Made by a program: the position numbers and the translations under genes. A stretch of DNA of 64,000 bases. Source: Lethocerus indicus. Its lineage: Eukaryota; Arthropoda; Insecta; Hemiptera; Belostomatidae. Location: assembly GCA_019843655.1 (NCBI GenBank), contig JACDQD010000002.1, positions 16,143,154 through 16,207,153 on the forward strand, in the 5' to 3' direction. The notes under the pieces were generated by a model. It saw only the letters and a program-made list of their open reading frames with translations. It was not told where the DNA came from and made no database searches. Shown here in pieces: positions 37,527 through 50,374 of this stretch (positions within the stretch are counted from its first letter, which is position 1; each line of letters opens with the position of its first letter).

Positions 37527-40500
37527 CTTACATAATGAATAATGAAAGTTTATCTGCAATATATTCAAATATTATAATTAATATAAATTACCGTACTTTA
37601 AGTCCCGCATTTTAGTTAGTTCATTGCAAAGTTTGTCTGAGAGATCATGTTTGTTGTAACAATATAACCAAAAATGCGTGTAGAAAAAGCAGTTACTGAC
37701 TTTATTCATCACGATAAAAACACAATAACTAATAAACTAATAAGCGCGCTGCGTCCTGCAGGTTTATTGTCTACAACGTGCTGTCTATTAAACGTGAGTG
37801 AGACTGGGGGATACTGAATATGTGACAACAGAACAGTAATATGGTGAAATTATCGTATCATTTTTTAGAGATAGTAAAAAATAATTTCCTCGAAACAATA
37901 AAGGACAGTAGACCTGTTCTAATTGAGTCGTCGGCTGAAGATTATTTCATGTTTCCGGGCGGGTTGTTGTGAAGGTGGCTCTGCTCGGGCGGGCCGTGCA
38001 CATTGTCGCCGGTGTATATATTCCCTCATCTTCTCTCTATTGGCACCCGCTCTCCTCTGTCTCCTCCGAGAGCGAGAGAGCAGGATGTGGACGGGAGGGC
38101 GGGGGGGGGGGGCGGCACCGTTCACGACAAAAGGGAATTGTAATTAATTCCAGTCTAAATCCTCCATTTCCAATTCCTCCTGTAGTTGAACAATTGGAAG
38201 CGTTCTTATTAAACAATATCACCGAGCCGTCTCGTTTGTCCTTTGAGCGTTTTGAATTAATGAGAAATTATGTTAAATGCTGTCGGCGGTGCCGGCGACG
38301 TCACTCTCTGTCTCTGTCTCCGGCCCGTCGCCATTGTTCGCCGGCTTTAGAATGGGAATTCGCTTGCCAAATCTCCGCCGACAAAACTGCTCCTCGTGCT
38401 CAACTCCTCGAAGCCCGAACGCCCAAACGGAGGACGAATTGACTCAATACAATATGTAGATTCGACATTTTCCGAATTTCATTGCGTACCGAATAAAACT
38501 TCTTTTGAAGCGTTTCTGTGAACCGTCCAACTTAGGCTGGATTGTTTTAGAAACATACGTGTCCTAAAGTGTAATAAGTTTATTATAAGCGTTCATTGGT
38601 GTTTCTCATATTTAAACTCAACAGTGAGAAACACTGGTCCCTATATCAATCGGTAGGTGACATCCCGAGACCGGTCTAGGTTAAGACCGAACGGTCGGGG
38701 GAGAAGAACGGAATTGATTATGTTCGAAGGAAATATAATTTAAATAGAAGTTTTATCCCTCTTAAATAATCGCACTACTCAAAAAACGATTTCTTTTACA
38801 TTTTCAACTGTTTTAATGTGTATAAGATATATCATGGCTCGCTTAATGTACATAAATTTCCTTTTCATACTAATGCCGCTGTAGGTAATTAGTTAATTTG
38901 TCTCTACGATAGTAGAGTACTCAATACAAAATTGAAGGCGTAATGTGGCTAGCAGGTGTTATAGAGGAAAAACGTTTAAAGTCTAAATGAATTCATTTCT
39001 TTTATTTGTTGTATTTATATGAAAGTGTTAACTAAAAATCACTGCTTTAATTATTTTTTAGTAATCGTTTTATAGAATATATAGATAATATAATTAAGTA
39101 GATAATGCGATGATCCGCACCGTACTAATAAGAACGTAATACAAACGTGAATAGGTTATAATAAGAAATAAATAAATATCAATATCCTTAATAAATATTA
39201 AGAATTTATTAAATTCACTTGTATTCAGATCTGAAACAGAACGTATACACTTTTTAGTGTATTTGTCCGTAAACAAGTATTTTAGTGCAATAATTTATAT
39301 GGAACACCCTTTAGCTTCCCATATACACTCACATATTCACTCATTATTGAGCGGTTTCTCCGGATTATATGGAAACATTCTGGGTGCACTTTGTTGAGCG
39401 GGCAATTATAACTTGATGATATCACGGAATCACAAGCCGAGCGTTGCACAATAAATATTATTAATGAGGAGTCGTGGGGGGCGCTTTTACTCAAAATTTC
39501 CAGTGAGTCATCGCGTAATATTCGACAGGTGGAGGCAGACAACGACTATTTTTTAAAGGGGCTATTCATAAATCTTGAAAAAAGAAAAACAGGTCTCCTT
39601 TACGGAGAGGCAAAAGAACGTCCGAAATAACGAGACGGCCGAGGGAAGAAGAATGCTGTCCGGAAATAGGACTGACTCAATAGCGCTCAAATATGACAAT
39701 GGCAATTAGTATTCCTAGTTTACTCAAAGGGGAGTGCCAAATAAACGCCTCCGAGAGACCCTGGAAGTCAATATTGGTCCAATTGAAAAATCTCCAATCC
39801 TTTGCTTTGTCATTCCCCTTGCTCCTTTGTCTTGTTGTTCCCTAAGACCTTGAGTGCAGTGGCAAACATTTTTCTCTCATTATACATAATATAATTGGGG
39901 CAATTGAATTCTGGAAAGGTAAGTAGTCCTACCTTAGTGTTTTTGTGCCAAAAAAATACTTACACTGTAAGTATTAGATTATTTATTCACTCCATCAAAG
40001 TACCCTTAGAATCAAGTAACGACAAATTGAAATAATAGTAACCATATACATTTTGATCTTACAACTGACAATTTAGTGTAAAAAATCGGGGCTTAAAGTG
40101 AAAATTAAACATGACGTATACTGATCGCATATTTGCATTTATGCGATAAATAACATGTTACATAACATGTTTTTATACTCGCATGCAGGTACTTGCTGCA
40201 TGTTTAAGTTCGCAACTTTTACTCGCATTCAAGTAGTGACAGAAAAGGTAACATAATATTTTACATTAGTATTGCGCCAATCAAATGAGGAAATGAAACG
40301 GAAGAATGTTCCCATTTATGAACCTCATTTTTACTAGTGCGGTTCTGTCTCACCCTCTGTATTTATAAGGGATTAATAGCTGTAGAAAATCTTTTTGAAT
40401 TTGAAAGGTATTCGTAGGAAATGTACACGGCCAACTAGTAGCCTTGAATTCCGGCAGAATGCAGCTCTACCAGAGTGATTTTGAATCAACTGACTTGTTC

Positions 40501-42416
40501 TGCACTCTGTGAACGACTTTACTTACTACGTAACCTACCCGCCTTTTTATATCCCCCTAATTGTTACGTAAAATTCAATTTGAATATAATCCTGTTCCAG
40601 TTAATAATCCGTACATTATTACAGGTGATTACCGTGATTATTTTGGCACTTTTTAATAACTAGTAAACATTATTCATGCAACGAAAAAATGAAATTAAAT
40701 TAATGATCTGTATTATAATAATAAAGAAAGTCTTTTTAAAGATAAGTAACAAGAAAAAATGTACCATTTTGCTTTATTTTCAGGAAATTTATTTTAATTT
40801 TGAATTAATTATTGTGTGGCATTAATTCATTAATCAATTTATGTGCCAAATATTTCATTTATTATTATTTGTTTCTGACCAAAAGTTTTTCCAGGTGCAA
40901 GATCGGTCTCATAATACTCAGTATTTTACACAGTATTCGATTGGAGCACTGTAGTGGAAGGTAGGAATTTTAGTAGGAATTATAATAATTCAAATTGGCC
41001 TGTGAATTATGGTCATTGTATCAACAAAGGTACAGCATGTTTCTTTTTTAGGCCAAAAGGGAGCATACTGTACCCAGTGTTTAAAAATAAGAATTATGCT
41101 TACAATAAATCACAGAGTATGCCTTACCACACAGTGCCTTAAAATGCCATAAAATTGACTGAATACAGTGAGAACACCTCAGAATCGATGTCGCCTTACT
41201 AGACTTGGCGATTCCAAATATTTTTACTTGCCATCGCCTCCCGGAGATTTATTCCCGATAAATTTCACTGGGAATCGTCCAAAACGGTGTGTTATCCCCG
41301 ACTTAAAAGCCGCTTACACCGGTAAGAAGATTAATATTTATCCTGCGAATGAATAACAGTCGAGTTTGGCCGGAGCCGGCCTCACTTCTGTTTAATTAGT
41401 TGCGTCTTGGTACAACCGGCCCCCTTATAATCCCCAAATAAATCATGAACTATGCTCACAAATACGTCCAGGCACTTACGCATCACACATGCACGCACGC
41501 CCTTGTACACACAGGCACACACATCTGTGTCAATCTAAAATTTATCTGACACGTATTTTCACGTTCCTTGCTTGAATCCAATTGTGATTGCAAATATCTG
41601 TATGAACAACATAAATTCATAAGGGAACTATGTTTAGAAATTTAAACATTCCATTAAAAAGTATTAATTAATAGTGCAGAGGCGAAAAAGTTCTACTCCG
41701 CTCAGTTGAAGGATGTAGCCGTTGCATAAAATTTATCAGATATGGTGTTATATGTTCTCATTCAGAGAAAATGAATATATCTATATAATGTGTTTTTTCG
41801 TCTTATAGCATATCAGAATGAGACGTTTATTTAGGAATTAGATTAATTAATTATTGAAATGAAGTGAACTATTTACAACGTTCTGCATTTTATTTGCAAA
41901 CTGATATGAGTTCAACGCAGTAGCAATTCTGTTTGCTCAGGGTTTTCATCAACTAATGTAGGCCGAAACCGATCAATTTGATAAAGATATCAAATAAATA
42001 TAAATAGATTTTGTTGGCCGGCGTTAAATATGTGCAAAAAATCGCACGATATCAACATGACTATCTGAAACCAATCAGGCGCTTATTTAGGAGGAACCAC
42101 ATTGTGTTTTTCGATGTTTATTGGAACCAGGTTGAAGTATAAATTAAATTTCAATATATGTTTACATAGCGATATCGTAATTTTAAATTAAAGGAGAAAG
42201 TATTAAATATATGGAACTAAGGTAAATGTTAAAATTAGAGTGCACTGAGGAGATTTCAGTATTTATAAATAACATTCTGTGCGATTCACCAAGTAACATC
42301 ATTAAATCATGAATATAATTCTTTTATGTTACCAATTTTATATTCAGAAAATTAAGAATACATTTTTTATTCTTAAGAAAGTCATGCTAATTTTTTTTTC
42401 TCTTTCAAGCGGTAAC
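37527..42416. other. Intergenic, islands and AT-rich DNA, no gene seen
   Basis: Islands lie at about 37930-38430 (CATTGTCG at 38001, CCATTGTTC at 38331), 39340-39760 (ACAATGG at 39696) and 41170-41430. Further CATTGT sites are at 41014 and 42100. A near-palindrome lies at 40152-40171. No domain or exon was recognised. Confidence 0.5.
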
Positions 42417-42431
42417 AAACTGTAGAGTTTA

Positions 42432-42594
42432 GCGCACTAAAGTGCCAAAGTGCCAAAAGTGACTAACACCGCTACTGAAGATGGCGAGCAGCCGAAACCG
42501 GTCTAGCAAAGACCAAACCAGCGAGAGGACACAGAAACGCACGAAATCTACGGTATTCCAACCCCTCGCAGACCAGAAAACAGGTATGTTAAAC
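42432..42594 (+). mobile_element. Foldback element copy 8, right arm only
   Basis: The copy starts within the arm (GCGCACTAAAGTGCCAAAG, with a partly repeated AAGTGCCAAA) and keeps the complete right terminus CAGGTATGTTAAAC. The flanks TGTAGAGTTTA (42421-42431) and TTTAGAGTTTA (42595-42605) match at 10 of 11 positions. Confidence 0.8.
42471..42507 (+). ncRNA. Hammerhead-ribozyme-like motif in foldback copy 8, best copy
   Basis: Stem I GCTA (42471-42474), core CTGAAGA (42475-42481), extra T (42482), stem II GGC-GAGCA-GCC (42483-42493), GAA then A-C-C of stem III (42494-42499), GGT (42500-42502), cleavage base C (42503) and TAGC (42504-42507). Predicted cleavage is between 42503 and 42504. Every conserved base expected for a hammerhead is present. 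The extra base before stem II and the loop-free stem III are unusual. Confidence 0.55.
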
Positions 42595-42605
42595 TTTAGA
42601 GTTTA

Positions 42606-45600
42606 TCATTAGTTCATTCCTAGTTTCGCACTCTGCCTTTGCTTTTACCATTTTCCTCCCTCTTTCAAATAAACCAACAGTTAAATATAAATTAGTAATG
42701 GTAATGAACGACGAGAAGAGTGCGCTCGTGACCAAGAGCATGAGCGAGGAAATACAATTTTGTTTGGTGGACACATAACAGCAGGTTCAGGTGGTAATGG
42801 ACGAATCGACCGTGAGGCTGTTAACCCCCCAGTCTTATGGGGGAATCTCGCGTGACGTGGGCTGAGGCTAGATCGAGACCCTAGAAGTGAGGTAGACGGG
42901 GCCTGGTCGCCGGTCTTCAAGGGGAGGATGGCGTCATGGGACCTTTCCTCCATCGCCCAGACCTGCCAGGTATCAGTTTGCGCTGCCCGTAATTAATATT
43001 AAGCCAATGGGATTATGGGCTCTTATCGATGCGGGCCGGCATTGCGGGCTAATTTCTCCCGCCGTGTGGAGGAAGTATTGGGGACCGATAGGGGAGAGAG
43101 ATCCCGATCACCCTCGGGAAATTAGCTGTTCCCCCCCCGCAGTCCACGTAGCTAGGACCTAGGTTAGATAGTGGGACCGGGTTAGAGCATTGCCCCCAAG
43201 ATGCCGGTACCCAGAAATGTAAAGGAGATCGGAACATTCTTAGAAATGGTTGGGGACGATCTATTAAAGCCAAGTTGACGGAACCGCTGACGGCACTATT
43301 GAAGGAAGGAGCAGTGTTCCAAATAGTTTATCACTAAACGGAATAGCAAGTAACAGAATAATAGTACATTAAAGTTTTAAATTAGGCACTACTAGATCGA
43401 CTAATGTTTCACACGAAATGTGATATTGGCTAGAGCTAGCTTCGGAGCAAATGAAGGTGATGAGACAAAACACCGTTGGAATAAGAATATTTTATTATAT
43501 TACTAATAATATATACCAATAAATGTCTAAAAATATTAACAATACAATAAAATATTTCCGCTTTCATGACGAATGTTGATTATGATTATATTACAATTAT
43601 TTAGATACTGCAAGGCATTTTACAGTAAATGGTATTCCAAGTTCCTAGTTAATTGTCGCGGATGAAACAATCGCCGGGAGCAATTTTGAAAGAATATCTG
43701 TGCCCGTATCTGTGGCCGCTCCCGGTTTTTGCGGATCTGCCCGAAAATCTTCCGTAAGCGTTATCCGCTGGGGCGCGACAAAAAGAGGGTGACGCGCTTT
43801 GTGGCCGCTTGGGCTTTTTTCCGGTCGCATTGTGGCCGGAGATTTGCGGTGTCGAACAAGCCGTCTCCGTGTCCGTCTCTCTTCTGGCGTTGTACGGCCA
43901 GGGGAAGGGCAAGGGTGGCCGGTGGGGGGGGCAAAGAATAAGACTTGGAGGAAATGAAGGGATGGTGAGGGGGCTGGGGGGGGGGAAGTGGGTAGGGACA
44001 GATAAGAGAGAAAGCGAGTGGCATAATAACAACGATAGGACCACCGCCCCCCCTACCCCCTCCGCCGCCGCCGCCACCGCACCCCGTCACGCCGAGAAGC
44101 GAATAAGAGACAAGGAAGGCAATAATGAGAGTAATAAGTTATGAGGACAATGTGTACGGGCCAGATAGCGGGCCCCCGCCGCATTAGCGCCCGCACCCCG
44201 CCCACCCGATACACGGCCCCTCTCAATGCCCGCCCCGAGAATAATTTAAAATAAACGACTTCATCTTGTTTTCATTATGCAAAACTGGGAGAGTGAATTC
44301 ATAAACATAAGAGTGCTATACAGCGGCCGGTGGTTAGGGGTGGGGGTGGAGGGAGGAACGCCGCCGGAGAAAGAGGGAGAGAGAGGGGGAGTGGGAGAGA
44401 GAGACCCCGGAGGGAGGGGACCGTTCTGAATAAATGGCCAGCGCGGTGTTTAACCCATTTTCTTCGGGCTTAGGCTCTGCATAACTTATACTCTTCTCTT
44501 TATTTATAACCATTATTTTGGAGCCAGAGATTTACATAATTCGTATTATTGTTCTAAAGGAGTTTCGATAATTGGACCCGAGTGGGGTGGATCATATTTT
44601 GTCGGATTCCTGTCTCCTTTTATTCCTTTCCTTACCTGAATTTTGTGCCCCGGTTACGATGTAAAGGGGTCGAAGAACGCGGAATACATCTCCTAGAATT
44701 ATAGAATATAGGCATTTTTTAGAGAATTTTTAAAGTCCTAGAAATTTTAGAGTCCGGTTCCTCCTTTTATTTTTGTCAGTTTTTCTGCGATAGTTTCATA
44801 TTATATGCAAATATATTAGCGTGAATTAATTTGCATTTCTAACTTTATTTCAGATATAAAACGCTACCATCTTTTCACTACACATAGATCCCCCAAAAGT
44901 CACGATTCGAGAATAGATATCTTTCATTATTTCTTGAAACATTTAGTAGTCGCTGATTTTATTAATTATCATTTATAATTTTATTATTCTATTTCTATCC
45001 ACGTTATTTTTTCTGGTGTGTCTTGGCATCCGCATATGCTATGGTTATTTTGGTTGTGGTTTATGATTACAATTTTGGAAAGTGTGTCATAATTATTGTT
45101 TAGTACTTACCAAAAATATTCATACACTTTCAAAAGAAGTCATTATGGCGTTTTTGACCTTTTTTTATTCTTATCTGTGAAAAATACTTATAAATGCCAC
45201 ATTTCATTGTGACCCTATATCTTAACTAGGGGCTCAGAGAACTATAACTGCAATGGATCATTAATATTTTTTAAAAACCTGTAAAATTCATCAGAGAAAT
45301 ATAATATATCACTGACGGATATATTGTAGACCTACTTCATAGATCGGGTTGTTAGAAATAATGGTTTCTACCAATAATGAAAGGTCCTAATCGGGGTGAC
45401 AAAATGAAATAACATTCTTTTTCCATAGTGCGGAGAATAATATAGTTATCTGGAACCCTTCAACCAATATTGGCCATTGTATATCCCCATTGAAGGCTCT
45501 AGGGGTGGAATACTAAAAGTCCAATAATACCGGGAGTGTAAATAGAGGAGTGCGGGACGGGCGGCCATAGCCCGAGGAAGCGCTACCCACTCACAATGGC

Positions 45601-47400
45601 ACCACCGCCGCGCCTCGGGATATCAAGATGTGGGAAGGCCCCCGGCTATAAAGAAGTCATTTATTGTGCACAATACAACATTGGGACAGTGGCCAAGGAT
45701 ATTAAAGGAAAAAGGAGTTTCCCGACGTTATTCTACGAAGAAGAAACGCCAATTCGAGTCAATTGCAAAACTCTTCTACTCATATTTTATAGCCATTGAA
45801 GAATTCACTATGGAGATGGCCAGCGTTAATATTCTTATCATAGAATATAAATTCGTGTAAGATTACCCCATGCAGGCAATTTACAATTTTACACTGAGTG
45901 ATTGGCTGAATTGAATTTGCAAGTGTTACAGAGAGGGCTGAGGTCGATCTTCAACGACGCGTTCTGAAGGCCACTTTCAAATAAGATGTCCGGAGGACAT
46001 CGCGGTGTAATTCTAATTCCAGTTTTATTCCTCACCTCGGGCTCCAGAGAGGGTACTCAACGACACGATTAAAGTCTTAAAGGGTTTTCGTCGGTTGTCA
46101 GAGATCGTAGGTGGGGGGATCTGGTTTACCGGTGTCTGTTTCGAACTGAGTCGACTCCACAAAGGAGGCCGGGCAATCAGGAATTTGTACTGCGTTAACA
46201 CTGGGCGAAAATAAAAAGTAAACCGAGAATAATACGGCTTCGATTGTGGACAATGAGAGGGGGGGGGCGGTATCGGCTGTTTGAATAGAGGCCAGTTAAG
46301 GGACCATCCATCATCACTGAGAGCCGGGGCAATGATACGCCTCACTCATTACGCCGAGCGGCACCTTCAATCGGGCCACCGACCAAAACTGGTCTCCCAC
46401 CGGCGGGCATATTGAAAAATTCATTGTCATTATCGACGATCGGAGAACGGAAAGCGGACGGCACCGGTCCTTTTTTTCTATTAGTAAAAAAGAAAGTTTG
46501 AGGAGGAGGTTTAAATATAAGCAAGCTATCTCAACGGAGTTATAGGAACCTTTTTCACTTTATCCGAATAATTAGAATATGTAATAGCACTGTTCTTATA
46601 TTATTTCCATCGTTTGTGCCTCATATATGATGCTTTTTCTGTCGTTACAATTACTTATGAAATTTAAGATAACTGACCAAGACATTATGTAAGATCTGTA
46701 ATCGTATATGTTAATGTTTTCAGTACAGACCCTTAATTTAATTAATTTTAAGTAATAATTTTTTTTATGTTTGTTACAATCTTCACTACTCCGGGTATTT
46801 AAACAGAAAATTTTCGATAAAGCGAATAAATAAATCGAACAATTTGTTTAAATTACGTTTTTTTTTTAAATTGTCTATTTCGAGGGAAGGCTTTCAACCC
46901 GTGTCCTGACACTCGAGTTCTTCTTTCCGATACGTCCGGCCTTTTAGAATATTACCGATAATGCAATTAAGGGTCTACGGGGGATTTCACCTAACGAATA
47001 AGCAAAATGAATACACCGTGTAACAAACCCCGGGGGAGAAGCGTCATTGAAATATCCAGGATGCACGGGGACTGCAAGGGAGGGAAGGGAGGACACGGGG
47101 GAGGACCGCCGGCGTGTGTGAGTGTTCTCCCTCTGTCCGCCCCTATTGAGGGGCTATTAAGGCCAAGTGTTGGGACGAAGCCGGCCCAGGGCAGAAAACC
47201 CGAGGCGCAAATTGACAATAAAATCTGTTCCATTGTTTCAATCAAGGGCTGTATTCAGTGTCCCTGAATAGCCATCATCAGCCGGCTCTGCCCCTTTATC
47301 TCACTCTATTGACTTATGGTTGGACTTGGTCTCACTCCCGCCCCACACCCTCCCGTCCTCTCCTCTTTCTCCCTCCAACCCCCACCACCCCCCCGCACCC
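42606..47400. other. Intergenic, many GC-rich islands, no gene seen
   Basis: Islands lie at about 42680-43300, 43650-44460, 45440-45660, 45900-46510 and 46870-47600. SoxB-type motifs occur at 43828, 44147, 45205, 45475 (CCATTGT), 45593 (ACAATGG), 46250, 46422 and 47231 (CCATTGTTTC). GA-rich tracts lie at 44360-44410. Frames of up to 142 codons at 43649-44144 are open on both strands, which points to base composition rather than coding. Confidence 0.5.
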
Positions 47401-47422
47401 CTCATAACAGGCTGCCCTCGCG

Positions 47423-47424
<2 letters not shown>

Positions 47425-47455
<31 letters not shown>

Positions 47456-47530
47456 TGCAGTTTGCCGTGCCCACCTCCAGTTATCGCTTCCTACTCTCCA
47501 GTTCATCTTACGATCGGCCTGCCCTCTCTC

Positions 47531-47562
<32 letters not shown>
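47425..47562. repeat. (CA)n at 47425-47453 and (CT)n at 47524-47562
   Basis: Two dinucleotide microsatellites about 70 bp apart. The CT run is interrupted once by CAT. Apparent reading frames through them are low-complexity. Confidence 0.9.
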
Positions 47563-47939
47563 TTCCCCTCCACCCTCACGACCTGTAACAGTGTTAGTCC
47601 TAATCACGACCAGGGCTGAACCTCTCCGCATTGATATACTGGCCCCGTATCAGACCGTCGGCTCTAACCTACGTCACCGCAAGATGTTCTTCAGTACTGG
47701 ATGAACTTATCACAGATTAAAAACTTGCACGCGTATTACGTTTTCTGTTGTATTGTTCCTTGCTTTATAATTTTCAATTATACAAAAATTCATCATTTTG
47801 TTTACTAGTCACATAATTTTAGGGACGACAAAATGATTAGTGATGATAGTGAGCTCCTGCTCTTAATTTTTGTCATGGGAGATAAGTGGAACGTACCTAA
47901 AACATCGTTTCGGTAGCTGTCACTTATCACCGCCCATCT

Positions 47940-48018
47940 GGTTTTAGTCGGGTAAAGGAACGAACCCGAGAGCCTTCAACTCGAAAGCAGGTTCGCTAAT
48001 CATTCAGCCGATGGTATT
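47940..48018 (-). repeat. Degenerate tRNA-derived sequence (SINE head or tRNA relic)
   Basis: On the minus strand the sequence reads like a tRNA: an A-box-like GGCTGAATGATTAGCG, a segment with CTGCTTTCGAGTTGAAGG where the anticodon arm should be, and a B-box-like GGGTTCGTTCC. The anticodon stem does not pair well, so it is not a working tRNA gene. A tRNA-derived SINE is more likely. No tail or target duplication was identified. Confidence 0.45.
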
Positions 48019-50193
48019 CGTATTTTCGATTGTCAGTGTAATATCCCGTCAGAGCGCTTAATGAGTATGCAGGACGAGCTAGTAAGAGTATTTAACTTAA
48101 CTGAAATGAATAGATTAGATTATTAGGGTTAGTTCTAGGGATATTCAGAATGAATTATTCTATATTCTACGTATGAATTTATAATACTTTCAATGAACTT
48201 TGTGAAATTTATCTGTGCAAAGTGTCGGAGAATCAGCCCAATTTCTTCTCTCTCTCGTTTCGTTTATCATTGCATTAAATGTGTCTCTATTGAAAATAAC
48301 AATAATAGCGTGTTCGTACCTTCCGATGATAAAACTGGATTCCTGTAAGTGAAATCACATCGGCCATTACAACATTGTGCATGGACGGATCATTACGGGC
48401 GGGCGATAATTTGCCCCGTGGAGATAATACGCGGGATGGAGGGTTTATCAGCGCTCGGTTTTCACCCGGGAAGGCAAATTGTATTATAATTCGGATAGGC
48501 GTAAATTCGTCGCCCTATCTGGAAGCGGCTACTGATAAAATACGCCAGACTAGGTAAGGAGGTGAGTAGTAGGGGGCGGTTGGGGGGAGGGGACGACTCT
48601 CCCTCTAAACTGGGGGCCCAAGGAGCCACTTCCTCTCGGTATAAACTCCCGGCGGGGGCCCACAGAATAAGTCCATTTTTGTGGTCTGGAAAGAGGCATG
48701 AAAACAGCGATAGGCGGAGCCGGTGCCCGGGCCGGCGTCGACCGGAGTTACGAGTGGAGATACGCGGCTTTACTGGGAGCGCCAGAACCGGGCCGCGATA
48801 GTCCAACAAAAGTAGTCTGACAGAGTCGGCTCTTTAACAAAATACGCCCTCACTTCACTCTCTCTGTCGGCCTCGCCCCTCGATTACTCTCAGATTATCG
48901 GCCCTTTTCGGCCCTAAACTCGACAAACCGAGTTCCGCACTTGTTTCCCTCTATTGGATACACAATTTCGAATATGTGCGATCCAATGATGAAATATCGC
49001 CCCTTTTTCTATTAATTTACATCTGTATAATAATAAAAATATAATCAGCTCTCCCTGTATCAAATTCTATATTTTATATAATTTTTGTGCCCCCTCACAT
49101 GCTCAAACTCATTTTGCTCGATATCGACTTCGAAAAGCAATTTCATTTTACAATTCGATTATATTGTAACAATATTTTTAGTTCGTTCACTCGTCAGAAC
49201 GGTTAGAATTTCACTTTCGTGCTGTCTTTCAACGGATGTTGAAAGAAGATTAGGGAAAGTTTACCTTAATGGGACTGTTTATAAGAGACCAGAGAAAGCA
49301 TTGTATCACTGGAGTTAGTAAAAGGTATTCCGTCCTCGTTTCCATGACAGTGGAACCGCAAATTTTTGTCGTCATTCCCTAAGTTTCTGCCAAAGGAAGA
49401 AGGGCATTTCCTAGAGCCCTTATATCTGATTATACGGAGTGCCCGGGTTTCGAAATTTAAAGTCTGAGCCGTGTAAAATTTAACTCTGATTTGAATTATT
49501 TTAGGGACTTACGCCTAGCAATATAAACGTTTATAAAAACAGCAGCACGTAAAAGATGCGTTGATGTAGATATGTGAGTCTATATATATTCTCAATTAGG
49601 GCATGCTATCAGAGTTAATTTTAATTGTACAGAGTTTTTAATTGTTTCTTTATTATATAACCCTGACAGGCATACTGTCCATATGGGGTGAACCACTTTA
49701 ACGGAACTAAATCATGTGGAAGAGTGACTTTTAAATCTTTCTTCGTCAACATTTCTAGAAAAACGCCCCCAAGTCCAAGTCGTTATGAACTATGTTTCAT
49801 ATCTGCGCCGCTTCGACTTAAAAGCGTAGTCTTAAAAATATTTCAGAATGGACCGAAGACTGGAATACGAGAGTTGCCATAATTTCCTGCACTATCAGCC
49901 CGGAGGACTGGGAGGGATGCGTTCATTGCTGCTGGGCCTCGATAACGCCGAGAATAATAATTTCGAATGGCTTCCGAAGAGGGCATTTGGACGTTCGGAA
50001 ATAATTCAAAGGCACATGTTATACATACGTTATAGAAGAGATAAGATTTGAGTAGACTGTTAAACGTCGCTGTTCGAGTTCAGAGTCAATCGATCTCATT
50101 TAATGTACAATGATGAATAGGAAAGGCCTTTTGGAACGGTAGACTTATTCCAGGACATTTCGATTAATCTCATATACACATTAAGCCTCATAT
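48019..50193. other. Intergenic with GC-rich island at about 48360-48930
   Basis: CATTGT at 48373 and ACAATG at 50107. The rest is AT-rich. No gene was recognised. Confidence 0.55.
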
Positions 50194-50233
50194 AAAAATA
50201 CACCTACAATAAAAATCGTGTAGGTGTATTTTT
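50194..50233. repeat. Perfect 15-bp hairpin with 10-base loop
   Basis: AAAAATACACCTACA (50194-50208) pairs exactly with TGTAGGTGTATTTTT (50219-50233). The stem is too short for an ordinary animal microRNA precursor. Confidence 0.85.
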
Positions 50234-50374
50234 TCCTGTTTTTATGTACAGGTCAATATTGCAAAAAATCTGAAAAGGTATGTTAAACTCTACGCTCAGC
50301 CTCCAACATTTTTGAAGTTATATTTGTATTATTAGCGCAGCAGGGAAATCTCTAATTGACCAAGAATATAATCT

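Noticed and set aside
43649..44144. Frames of 109-142 codons on both strands
   Set aside because: Both strands are open in the same GC-rich patch and none shows a domain. This is a composition effect.
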